Shown here one piece after another: positions 1 to 5,681 of a stretch of DNA of 5,681 bases. Made by a program: the position numbers and the translations under genes. The DNA comes from Planctomycetota bacterium. Lineage in GTDB: Bacteria > Planctomycetota > Phycisphaerae > WQYP01. Each line of letters opens with the position of its first letter. The stretch's first letter is position 1. The stretch is taken from assembly GCA_021826605.1 (NCBI GenBank), contig JAKAZF010000223.1, forward strand, positions 1 through 5,681, given 5' to 3'. The notes beneath the pieces were generated by a model that was not told where the DNA came from, made no database searches, and was given only the letters and a program-made list of their open reading frames with translations.

Positions 1-3000
1 TACTTCAACTCTATGAGCAAATCACCCGACGCTACAATCGTCCCGGGCGGAGTAGCAATTTTACCGATTTTGCCGTCAATAGGGCAATAAACACTGGTTT
101 CCATTTTCATCGCTTCGATGGAGAGCAATTTTTCCCCTTTGGAAATAGCCTGCCCCAAACTCACGGCAACGGTCGAAATTTTTCCGGGCATGGGGGCACC
201 GACCTGTTTAGGATTATCACGATCGGCCTTGGGCAAGGTGGTACGCGATTTTCCGCCAAGTGAACGATCATGAATCTTGGCTTCACGCGGCTGGCCGTTT
301 AGCTCGAAGAAAATGGTGCGCATACCGTCCGGGTCGGCATCGCCCGACGTAATAAATTTAATCAGCATGGTCTTGCCCGGTTCCAATTCCACCGGCACTT
401 CCACAAACGGCTGCAGTGGGTAAAAGAACGCTTTAGTTGGCAACACGCTGACATCGTCAAATTGACGGCGAAATTTTTCAAACGCGGCGAAAACGTCCGG
501 GTACATCAGATGACTGGCCAGATCGGTATCCGTGGCCTCGCGATGAATTTTTTTGGACAGTTCCAACCGCGTTTTTTCCAGATCAATCGGTCGGAGCTTG
601 CTGCCGGGTCGTGCCGTGGAGGCCTTGTCGCCGCGGAGAATAATTTTTTGTAATTTTTTGGGCCAGCCGCCAGGGGGCTGCCCCAGGTCACCGCGGAACA
701 TCTCAACCACACTCTTCGGAAAATCAATATGTCGAGATTCATCGAGAATATCCGCGGGTTTGAGATTGTTGGTAACCATAAACAGGGCCATATCGCCCAC
801 AACTTTGCTCGACGGCGTCACCTTTACGATATCGCCGAACAACTGATTAACATCGGCATACATTTTGGTGATTTCGTTCCAGCGGTCTCCCAATCCGAGG
901 CTGCGGGCCTGCACGCGCAGATTGGTATATTGGCCGCCTGGCATTTCGTGCTGATAAACCGATGCAGTGGTGGCAAGCATCCCCTCTTCAAATGGTTGAT
1001 AGAAGCGCCGCACCGCTTCCCAATAATCGGAAAGTTCGGCAAGTACGCTCGAATCCAAACCCGTATCGCGTTTGGTATTGGCCAGCGCCGCCACCAATGA
1101 ATTCAGATTGGGCTGACTCGTCATACCGCTCATCGGGCCAAATGCGCAATCGACAATCTGCACGCCCGCTTCTGCTGCCATCAGCAGTGTTGCCGATTGC
1201 ACACCCGCCGTATCGTGCGTGTGCAGTGCAATGGGCAGCCCCGTCTCCTGCCGCAATGCGCTGATCAAAATTTTGGCGGCTGGTGGCTTAAGTAATCCCG
1301 CCATATCTTTGATGGCCAGGATATGAGCACCCATCTTCTCCAGTTCCCGTGCCATTTTTACGTAATAAGAAAGCGAGTATTTTTTGCGGTTCGGATTCAG
1401 GATGTCGCCGGTATAGCAAACGGCCGCCTCACAGATGGCACCAGCCTCATTGACAGCATCCATCGCCACACGCATGTTGCGCGTCCAATTCAAAGAGTCA
1501 AAGATGCGGAAGATATCAATCCCATGGGCGGCGGCGGTCTTTACAAAAAATTTAACCACGTTGTCGGGGTAATTGGTGTAGCCGACCGCGTTACTTGCCC
1601 GCAGCAGCATCTGAAACAGCACATTGGGTGCGGCCTGACGTAACTGGGCTAAGCGATCCCACGGGTCTTCGTGCAAAAATCGCATGGAGCTGTCAAAAGT
1701 GGCACCGCCCCACATTTCAAGGCTGAAAATGCCCGGCACACGCCGAGCTATCGCCCCGGCCGCCGGCAGCATGTCAATGGTTCGCATGCGGGTAGCCAGC
1801 AGGCTCTGATGCGCATCGCGCATGGTTGTGTCGGTCAGTAATACCGCCTTGGAGTTCACCAGCGATTGGCAATACGCCTCGGCACCAAGCTTTTTGAATT
1901 CGTCCCGCGAGCCGGGCGGTAGTGGTTGGCTGCTGGCCGACACCAATGGCGGCGGGGGAGTCATAATTGAGAGGTCCGGCAGTTTTTTAACTTCGGGCGA
2001 TCCATTTACGATCACCTCCCCCAAGTAGGTAAGCAACTTGGACGCCCGGTCACGCCGCGTTGAAAAACGGAACAGCGATGGCGTGGAATCGATCAAAGTG
2101 GTGACGGCCCGCCCCGCCGCAAAGTCCGGGTGCCTGACCACATTTTCCAGAAAGGGAATATTGGTCTTCACACCACGCACACGAAATTCCGACAGCGCCC
2201 GCAGAGATCGGCTTATTGACTCTTCCAGAGTCGGGGCGAAACACGTGAGTTTCACCAGCAGCGAATCAAAGTACGGTGTAATGACTGCGCCCGCATAGGC
2301 CGTGCCGCCGTCCAACCGGACGCCAAACCCGGCTGGAGATCGGTAACTTGATATGCGCCCGTAATCCGGCGTAAATTGATTCGCCGCATCTTCTGTGGTG
2401 ATTCGGCATTGCAACGCCACGCCACGATAGGTCATATCCGGTTGGCGCGGAATATTGATCGGCTTTTCATGCAGATGGTACCCTTGGGCTACCAGTATCT
2501 GCGACCGCACCAGATCAATGCCGGTGATGATTTCAGTGACGGTGTGCTCCACCTGTATGCGTGGATTCACTTCAATAAAGAAAAATTCATTGGTGTCGAT
2601 GTCAACCAGAAATTCGACGGTGCCGGCGTTGCGGTAATCCACCTCGCGTCCGATGCGGACCGCAGTATCGCATATCTGCTGCCGCAGCGCCGGGTCCAGC
2701 CCAACGCTCGGTGCCAGTTCCACAACCTTCTGGTGTCTCCGCTGCACACTGCAATCACGTTCAAACAGATGCACCAAATTGCCATGGCTGTCGCCGAGCA
2801 ACTGCACCTCAATGTGTTTGGCCCGGGTGATGTATCGTTCCAGAAATACTTCCGACTTGCCAAATGCGCCGCCAGCTTCACGCTGGGCTTCCTCCAATTT
2901 GCCGGCCAATTCGGTCGGCTTATGCACCACGCGCATACCCCGGCCACCGCCGCCGAAGCTGGCCTTAATAATCAGGGGAAAACCAATTTCGCGGGCCATT

Positions 3001-3437
3001 TGTTTTATGATCGCCGGATCGCTGATGCCGTGCTGTGTGCCGGGCAGCACCGGCGCGCCGGCACGTTTCGCGATGCCGCGGGCGGCGGTTTTATCACCAA
3101 AACTTCGCAGCATCTCCGGCGTCGGGCCAATAAATGTGATGCCAGCATCGCCGCACGCCTGAGCAAAATCCGCGTTCTCCGACAAAAAACCGTACCCCGG
3201 ATGGATCGCATCGACATCATGTGCCTTGGCCAACTCTATAATCGCGGGTATGTCGAGATAATTTTTAACCGGTGCGTCGGGGCCACCAACCTGATAACTC
3301 TCATCCGCCTTGAATCGGTGCAGCGAATAGCGATCCTCATGCGAATAAATGGCAACCGTTCGTAAACCCAATTCCGTCGCGGCTCGCATGACACGGATGG
3401 CGATTTCGCTTCTATTGGCGACAAGCAGCTTGTGCAT
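1..3437 (-). CDS. pyc: Pyruvate carboxylase, single-chain biotin enzyme (3' end cut at or within the stop codon)
   Basis: Carboxylates pyruvate to oxaloacetate using ATP, bicarbonate and covalently bound biotin; a cytosolic anaplerotic/gluconeogenic enzyme, usually a homotetramer. I read the frame through all 1145 codons without a stop. The biotin carboxylase part (about 1-450) shows the start MHKLLVANRSEIAIR, the ATP-grasp glycine loop GGGGRGM (162-168) after K158, the C229/K237 catalytic segment (ERDCSVQRRHQKVVE), EVNPRIQVEH (289-298) and R345 in QCRITTED. A proline-rich linker (PPPP, 494-497) precedes the carboxyltransferase domain: RDAHQS with metal-ligand candidate D541, K710 in IKDMAG (the lysine carbamylated in this family), HTHD (H739, H741) and T874 in VTPSSKVVGD. 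The C-terminal biotinyl domain has EAMKM with biotin-attachment K1111, about 35 residues from the end. Length matches the family. The ATG at 3437 is chosen because AAGGA lies 10 bases upstream and homology starts there. The last two visible bases, TA, suggest TAA or TAG. No damage seen; certain at family level. Confidence 0.97.
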   Translation of the reverse strand, partial: MHKLLVANRSEIAIRVMRAATELGLRTVAIYSHEDRYSLHRFKADESYQVGGPDAPVKNYLDIPAIIELAKAHDVDAIHPGYGFLSENADFAQACGDAGITFIGPTPEMLRSFGDKTAARGIAKRAGAPVLPGTQHGISDPAIIKQMAREIGFPLIIKASFGGGGRGMRVVHKPTELAGKLEEAQREAGGAFGKSEVFLERYITRAKHIEVQLLGDSHGNLVHLFERDCSVQRRHQKVVELAPSVGLDPALRQQICDTAVRIGREVDYRNAGTVEFLVDIDTNEFFFIEVNPRIQVEHTVTEIITGIDLVRSQILVAQGYHLHEKPINIPRQPDMTYRGVALQCRITTEDAANQFTPDYGRISSYRSPAGFGVRLDGGTAYAGAVITPYFDSLLVKLTCFAPTLEESISRSLRALSEFRVRGVKTNIPFLENVVRHPDFAAGRAVTTLIDSTPSLFRFSTRRDRASKLLTYLGEVIVNGSPEVKKLPDLSIMTPPPPLVSASSQPLPPGSRDEFKKLGAEAYCQSLVNSKAVLLTDTTMRDAHQSLLATRMRTIDMLPAAGAIARRVPGIFSLEMWGGATFDSSMRFLHEDPWDRLAQLRQAAPNVLFQMLLRASNAVGYTNYPDNVVKFFVKTAAAHGIDIFRIFDSLNWTRNMRVAMDAVNEAGAICEAAVCYTGDILNPNRKKYSLSYYVKMARELEKMGAHILAIKDMAGLLKPPAAKILISALRQETGLPIALHTHDTAGVQSATLLMAAEAGVQIVDCAFGPMSGMTSQPNLNSLVAALANTKRDTGLDSSVLAELSDYWEAVRRFYQPFEEGMLATTASVYQHEMPGGQYTNLRVQARSLGLGDRWNEITKMYADVNQLFGDIVKVTPSSKVVGDMALFMVTNNLKPADILDESRHIDFPKSVVEMFRGDLGQPPGGWPKKLQKIILRGDKASTARPGSKLRPIDLEKTRLELSKKIHREATDTDLASHLMYPDVFAAFEKFRRQFDDVSVLPTKAFFYPLQPFVEVPVELEPGKTMLIKFITSGDADPDGMRTIFFELNGQPREAKIHDRSLGGKSRTTLPKADRDNPKQVGAPMPGKISTVAVSLGQAISKGEKLLSIEAMKMETSVYCPIDGKIGKIATPPGTIVASGDLLIELK
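641..660. repeat. Tandem 10-bp repeat TAATTTTTTG x2 inside pyc
   Basis: Two identical 10-base units lie back to back. On the coding strand they give A-runs encoding K-K-L-Q-K-I-I, a stretch common in pyruvate carboxylases. The unit is not a multiple of three, so a recent duplication would have broken the frame; convergence on lysine/isoleucine codons is more likely. Confidence 0.4.
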
Positions 3438-3447
3438 ATGCAAAGAT

Positions 3448-3452
3448 TCCTT
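3448..3452 (-). promoter_or_regulatory. Ribosome binding site of pyc
   Basis: On the minus strand AAGGA, within AAAAAGGA, lies 10 bases before the ATG at 3437. The pyc frame stays open upstream to a stop at 3552-3554 but has no upstream ATG there, so this site decides the start. Confidence 0.8.
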
Positions 3453-3619
3453 TTTACCATCTGACCTTGGCCCACGCTTCGAGCAGTAACTGCCAAAAGC
3501 CGCCACAATGCCCTCTGCATGCGATTGGGACACAGACGTCCTGGTTGGTTGTCACTTCGCGCCTGCGCCCTTAACCCATCCCCCGCATCCTTTTCCAGCC
3601 CCAGGATCGATGCAAGGGC

Positions 3620-3633
3620 TGCAGTGCACTGCA
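3620..3633. repeat. 14-bp perfect palindrome in the pyc leader
   Basis: TGCAGTGCACTGCA is identical to its reverse complement. It lies about 185 bases upstream of the pyc start, in otherwise non-coding DNA. Two ATCGAT sites (3606-3611 and 3648-3653) flank it, not at equal distances. A dimeric repressor or activator site is possible; no regulator family is assigned. The dyad itself is certain, its function is not. Confidence 0.45.
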
Positions 3634-3823
3634 CCGCCCGTAATGTAATCGATTTGCGCTGCGGCGCGAATAGCAGCCCCGCCCATATATTAATTGCCAT
3701 TTGTACGACCTTCCCGGTCGCATAGCCCCATGGCGGATATGGAGCCTGCCTCCGCATTGCCGCTGATATGCTTCGCACCTGAATTCGGCATCGGCTCGGC
3801 GGAATTATTGCCCGGCACACGCC

Positions 3824-3851
3824 TCGCAAAAAGCAAAGATGCGTTTTGCGA
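3824..3851. promoter_or_regulatory. Inverted repeat TCGCAAAA-N12-TTTTGCGA, candidate operator upstream of glgP
   Basis: Two perfect 8-bp arms (3824-3831 and 3844-3851) are separated by 12 bases. Equivalent positions in the two arms are about 20 bp apart, close to two helical turns, as expected for a dimeric DNA-binding protein contacting one face of the helix. The right arm contains TTGCGA, a possible -35 hexamer, so binding could block or guide transcription toward glgP. It could also form an RNA hairpin if transcribed. Regulatory role is inferred from geometry and position only. Confidence 0.4.
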
Positions 3852-3872
3852 AAATGCGAAAGTTCAGATAAT
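3846..3872 (+). promoter_or_regulatory. Candidate sigma70-like promoter of glgP, upstream option
   Basis: TTGCGA (3846-3851, four of six matches to TTGACA) and GATAAT (3867-3872, five of six to TATAAT) are 15 bases apart, which is shorter than the preferred 17. Transcription would begin near 3880, about 100 bases before glgP. Hexamer matches this weak are common by chance. Confidence 0.25.
3847..3862. repeat. Two tandem 8-bp units, TGCGAAAA and TGCGAAAG
   Basis: The units differ only in their last base and follow each other directly. A further TGCG begins at 3840, seven bases before the first unit. The first unit overlaps the right arm of the inverted repeat at 3824-3851, so the array could be extra half-sites for the same protein, or chance in an A-rich stretch. 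Confidence 0.35.
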
Positions 3873-3884
3873 CCAAGTACTATT

Positions 3885-3912
3885 TTTAGACGCAGCAAAG
3901 AATTCGTACTAT
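3885..3912 (+). promoter_or_regulatory. Candidate sigma70-like promoter of glgP, downstream option
   Basis: TTTAGA (3885-3890, four of six) and TACTAT (3907-3912, four of six; overlapped by TATACT at 3910-3915, five of six) are spaced 16 bases. Transcription would begin near 3920, just before the GGAGGAG ribosome binding site at 3932. Heptamer GTACTAT also occurs 29 bases upstream (3877-3883). The position is attractive, the match weak. Confidence 0.25.
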
Positions 3913-3931
3913 ACTGCCGATAAGTCTGGCC

Positions 3932-3938
3932 GGAGGAG
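3932..3938 (+). promoter_or_regulatory. Strong Shine-Dalgarno GGAGGAG ahead of the candidate leader ORF
   Basis: GGAGGAG is followed after 7 bases by ATG at 3946. It is the best anti-Shine-Dalgarno match in the window, yet it lies 41 bases from the glgP start, too far to serve that start directly. Confidence 0.45.
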
Positions 3939-3945
3939 TAAACGG

Positions 3946-4023
3946 ATGGAGATGTTTGTCTACGCAAAAAGGAGTTGCGATGGCCACTGTTCACCGGTTC
4001 GTGGTAGTTCCGGCCGTACCTGA
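3946..4023 (+). CDS. Possible 25-residue leader ORF overlapping the glgP start
   Basis: Not a recognised protein. The frame reads MEMFVYAKRSC and continues to 25 residues, ending at TGA (4021-4023). It has an optimally spaced GGAGGAG ribosome binding site, and a second ATG at residue 3. It overlaps the first 44 bases of glgP in another frame, and the glgP ribosome binding site lies inside it. Ribosomes translating it would run over the glgP initiation region, which could mask or reopen that site (translational coupling). There is no run of identical regulatory codons as in amino-acid attenuators. The same frame is open further upstream, to an ATG at 3730 (97 residues) and a TTG at 3694, but those starts have no ribosome binding site. 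It may be a chance ORF. Confidence 0.3.
   Translation: MEMFVYAKRSCDGHCSPVRGSSGRT
3969..3974 (+). promoter_or_regulatory. Ribosome binding site of glgP
   Basis: AAGGAG, within AAAAAGGAG, ends 5 bases before the ATG at 3980. In the glgP frame no ATG occurs between the upstream stop (TAG at 3887-3889) and 3980, so this site supports the chosen start. Confidence 0.8.
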
Positions 4024-5681
4024 AAGTCTCTCTGCATTACATGAATTAGCTTACAACGTTTGGTCATTATGGAAATACGACGCGGTAAGTCTCTTTAATC
4101 GGCTTGATCCTGACCTGTGGGAAAGAACCGATCATAATCCCGTTGCCCTGCTTAACTTAATCAGTCAGGAAAAACTGCAGGCCGCGGCCCTCGATGAAGG
4201 CTTCCTCGCGCACTACAACCGTGTGGTGACCGATTTTCGCTATTACATGCAGGCACCCACCTGGTTCAGCCTCAATCAGCCCGGAAGCAAGGCCCAAATT
4301 GCCTATTTCTCAGCGGAATATGGCCTACATGAATGCCTGCCTATTTATTCCGGCGGTTTGGGCGTGCTTTCTGGCGACCATATGAAAAGCGCCAGTGAGC
4401 TTGGCCTCCCACTTGTCGGCGTCGGGCTTTTATACCGCGATGGGTATTTTCACCAACGTCTGAATCCGGACGGCTGGCAGCAGGAACTTAATCCGCAAAA
4501 TAATTTCTTTTCCATGCCGCTGAAATTGTGCGTCGGCCCCGATCAGCAACCCATCCGTACCTTTGTTGATCTCCCCGGCTCACGCGTCAACATTCAGGTT
4601 TGGAAAATCATGGTCGGCCGCGTCACCATTTATGCCATGGACACCAATCTCCCCGACAATCGCCCGGAAGATCGTGAGATTACCGCCCGGCTTTACGGCG
4701 GCGATCAGGAAATGCGCATCCGCCAGGAAATTATCCTCGGCATTGGTGGTATCCGCATACTTACCGCCTTGGGTATCAAACCGACAGTTTGCCACATGAA
4801 TGAAGGGCATTCCGCCTTTCTCGCCATGGAACGTTGCCGCGTGTTGATGGAAGAAGGCAAAATGTCGTTTGCTGAAGCTCGCGAGATTGTTGCCGCCAGC
4901 AATGCTTTTACCACCCACACGCCCGTGCCGGCCGGCAATGATCATTTCCCGCGGGAAATGATTGAACGTTATTTCGGCGGGTACTGTTCTAAACTGGGCA
5001 TCTCCATGGATGAGCTTCTGGGCCTTGGGCGCATCAACCCCGCCGATGCCCATGAAGGTTTTGGAATGACCGTACTGGCGCTACGAATGGCGTGGCATTG
5101 CAATGGTGTCAGCAAACTCCACGGCGAGGTGTCGCGGCACATGTGGCAGCGAATCTGGCCGGACGTGCCACCCCACGAAATTCCCATCACCCACATCACC
5201 AATGGCGTCCATACTCAATCATGGATATCAGAAGGTTCGGCCCGGTTGTATCAGGAATATCTCGGTGCCAATTGGCTAGAGCGCCCGGCCGACCATAGTG
5301 TCTGGGTACGAACCGACAAAATCCCTGATTCCGAACTGTGGCGCGTCCACGAGCGACGCAAAGAACGTCTCATCGGCTTCGTCCGCCAACGCCTCGGGGA
5401 CCAGATGAAACGGGCGGGGGCCGCCGCCGCAGAAATTGGCCGCATCGACGAAGTACTCAATTCACGCACACTGCTGATTGGCTTTGCCCGTCGCTTTGCC
5501 ACCTACAAACGCGCCACCCTTTTACTTCGTAACATGGACCGACTGCTCCGCTTGCTGCGCGATACCGAACGCCCGGTGAATTTTCTTTTTGCCGGTAAAG
5601 CGCACCCGCGCGACGATGGCGGCAAACACTTTATCCAGGATATCTACCGCTTCTCGCAACGTGCAGATGTACGTGGACGCA
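3980..5681 (+). CDS. glgP: Alpha-glucan (glycogen/maltodextrin) phosphorylase, N-terminal two thirds; runs off the right edge
   Basis: Releases glucose-1-phosphate from the non-reducing ends of alpha-1,4-glucans using phosphate and a PLP cofactor; cytosolic, GT35 family. The frame is open for 567 codons. Residues about 10-105 match the DUF3417 N-terminal domain of the shorter bacterial/archaeal phosphorylase branch (LAYNVWSLWKYDA, LFNRLDPDLWERTDHNPVALL). The phosphorylase body follows: YFSAEYGLHECLPIYSGGLG (109-128), GDHMKSASELGLP, MNEGHSAF (273-280, H277), FTTHTPVPAGNDHFP with H313, ITNGVH (N408-H411), GFARRFATYKRA (501-512) and FAGKAHPRDD (538-547). The EGHSAF form, in place of the NDTHP motif of E. 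coli MalP/GlgP, supports this branch, whose members are usually about 850 residues. The PLP-binding lysine region therefore lies outside the window and cannot be checked. No frameshift seen. Glycogen versus maltodextrin preference cannot be decided here. Confidence 0.95.
   Translation, partial: MATVHRFVVVPAVPESLSALHELAYNVWSLWKYDAVSLFNRLDPDLWERTDHNPVALLNLISQEKLQAAALDEGFLAHYNRVVTDFRYYMQAPTWFSLNQPGSKAQIAYFSAEYGLHECLPIYSGGLGVLSGDHMKSASELGLPLVGVGLLYRDGYFHQRLNPDGWQQELNPQNNFFSMPLKLCVGPDQQPIRTFVDLPGSRVNIQVWKIMVGRVTIYAMDTNLPDNRPEDREITARLYGGDQEMRIRQEIILGIGGIRILTALGIKPTVCHMNEGHSAFLAMERCRVLMEEGKMSFAEAREIVAASNAFTTHTPVPAGNDHFPREMIERYFGGYCSKLGISMDELLGLGRINPADAHEGFGMTVLALRMAWHCNGVSKLHGEVSRHMWQRIWPDVPPHEIPITHITNGVHTQSWISEGSARLYQEYLGANWLERPADHSVWVRTDKIPDSELWRVHERRKERLIGFVRQRLGDQMKRAGAAAAEIGRIDEVLNSRTLLIGFARRFATYKRATLLLRNMDRLLRLLRDTERPVNFLFAGKAHPRDDGGKHFIQDIYRFSQRADVRGR
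4926..4937. repeat. 12-bp palindrome beside the 22-bp palindrome
   Basis: TGCCGGCCGGCA is a perfect palindrome ending 3 bases before the 22-bp palindrome at 4941. It encodes part of the conserved PVPAGN motif, so codon choice at proline, alanine and glycine may explain it. Confidence 0.4.
4941..4962. repeat. 22-bp perfect palindrome inside glgP
   Basis: The half ATCATTTCCCG (4941-4951) is followed directly by its exact reverse complement (4952-4962). As RNA it could form a 9-bp stem closing a CGCG loop. It encodes part of the NDHFPREMIE stretch (from N320), in a conserved region, so the protein constrains some of these bases. Confidence 0.55.

Larger units (their letters stand above)
3438..3979. 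other. Divergent intergenic region between pyc and glgP
   Basis: This 542-base stretch holds no gene I recognise. It must carry the promoters of both flanking genes, since they are transcribed away from each other. The pyc-proximal two thirds is GC-richer and carries a 14-bp palindrome. The glgP-proximal part, from about 3800, is richer in A and T and carries an inverted repeat, short tandem repeats and promoter-like hexamers. No convincing sigma70 promoter for pyc was found: the best -10-like match on the minus strand is AATAAT (plus coordinates 3804-3809), with no matching -35. Two open frames cross the region, one per strand (minus 3236-3994, plus 3694-4023), but neither resembles a known protein. 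No terminator is expected between divergent genes and none was seen. Confidence 0.75.

Noticed and set aside
641..663. Possible programmed frameshift site in the A-rich stretch of pyc
   Set aside because: The codon phase is CCC AAA AAA TTA, which does not fit the X XXY YYZ slippery pattern, and the frame continues to a full-length enzyme.
1809..1823. Short inverted repeat ATGCGC-ATC-GCGCAT in pyc
   Set aside because: It falls on the strongly conserved RDAH codons of the carboxyltransferase domain and is short; codon constraint explains it.
2376..3365. 329-residue open frame on the plus strand
   Set aside because: It lies antisense to the biotin carboxylase part of pyc, codon for codon in register, has no similarity to a known protein, and the pyc frame is unmistakable. 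It is a shadow of coding bias.
3706..3720. Small hairpin CGACC-TTCCC-GGTCG
   Set aside because: A 5-bp stem with no T-run is neither a terminator nor strong enough to call a regulatory element; likely chance.
3519..3725. 68-residue plus-strand open frame in the intergenic region
   Set aside because: No ribosome binding site precedes its ATG and the low-complexity translation resembles nothing known.
4580..5053. 157-residue open frame on the minus strand
   Set aside because: It is fully antisense to conserved phosphorylase motifs of glgP and has no recognisable domain; a shadow.
1..5681. A novel defence, mobile or biosynthetic system
   Set aside because: Both genes are well-known central-carbon enzymes with intact motifs. 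No integrase, transposase, repeat-spacer array, tRNA-linked site or unknown gene cluster is visible.

Overview
The window is bacterial chromosomal DNA with two divergently transcribed metabolic genes, both cut by the window edges. Each has a clear Shine-Dalgarno sequence, both frames are free of stops, and base composition is moderately GC-rich. The taxon cannot be fixed from sequence alone. The single-chain pyruvate carboxylase and the DUF3417-type glucan phosphorylase would fit an environmental bacterium, perhaps of the Planctomycetota/PVC group, but that is a weak guess.

Layout. Positions 1-3437 (minus strand) hold pyruvate carboxylase (pyc): 1145 codons from ATG to the last full codon, with the first two bases of the next codon (TA) at the edge, so probably only the last base of the stop is missing. 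Positions 3438-3979 are a 542-base gap between the two genes. It holds a 14-bp perfect palindrome in the pyc leader, an 8-bp inverted repeat with 12-base spacing near glgP, weak sigma70-like promoter candidates, and a possible 25-codon leader ORF with a strong ribosome binding site whose end overlaps the glgP start. Positions 3980-5681 (plus strand) hold the first 567 codons of an alpha-glucan (glycogen/maltodextrin) phosphorylase (glgP); the PLP-lysine half lies beyond the right edge.

Working together: glgP releases glucose-1-phosphate from stored alpha-glucan, feeding glycolysis. Pyc turns pyruvate into oxaloacetate, for refilling the TCA cycle or for gluconeogenesis. A shared control region between a carbon-store mobilising gene and an anaplerotic gene is plausible, but coordination is inference.

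I see no mobile element, CRISPR array, tRNA/rRNA, defence system or clearly novel gene cluster. The items most worth a second look are the intergenic dyads, the candidate leader ORF, and a 22-bp perfect palindrome inside glgP.
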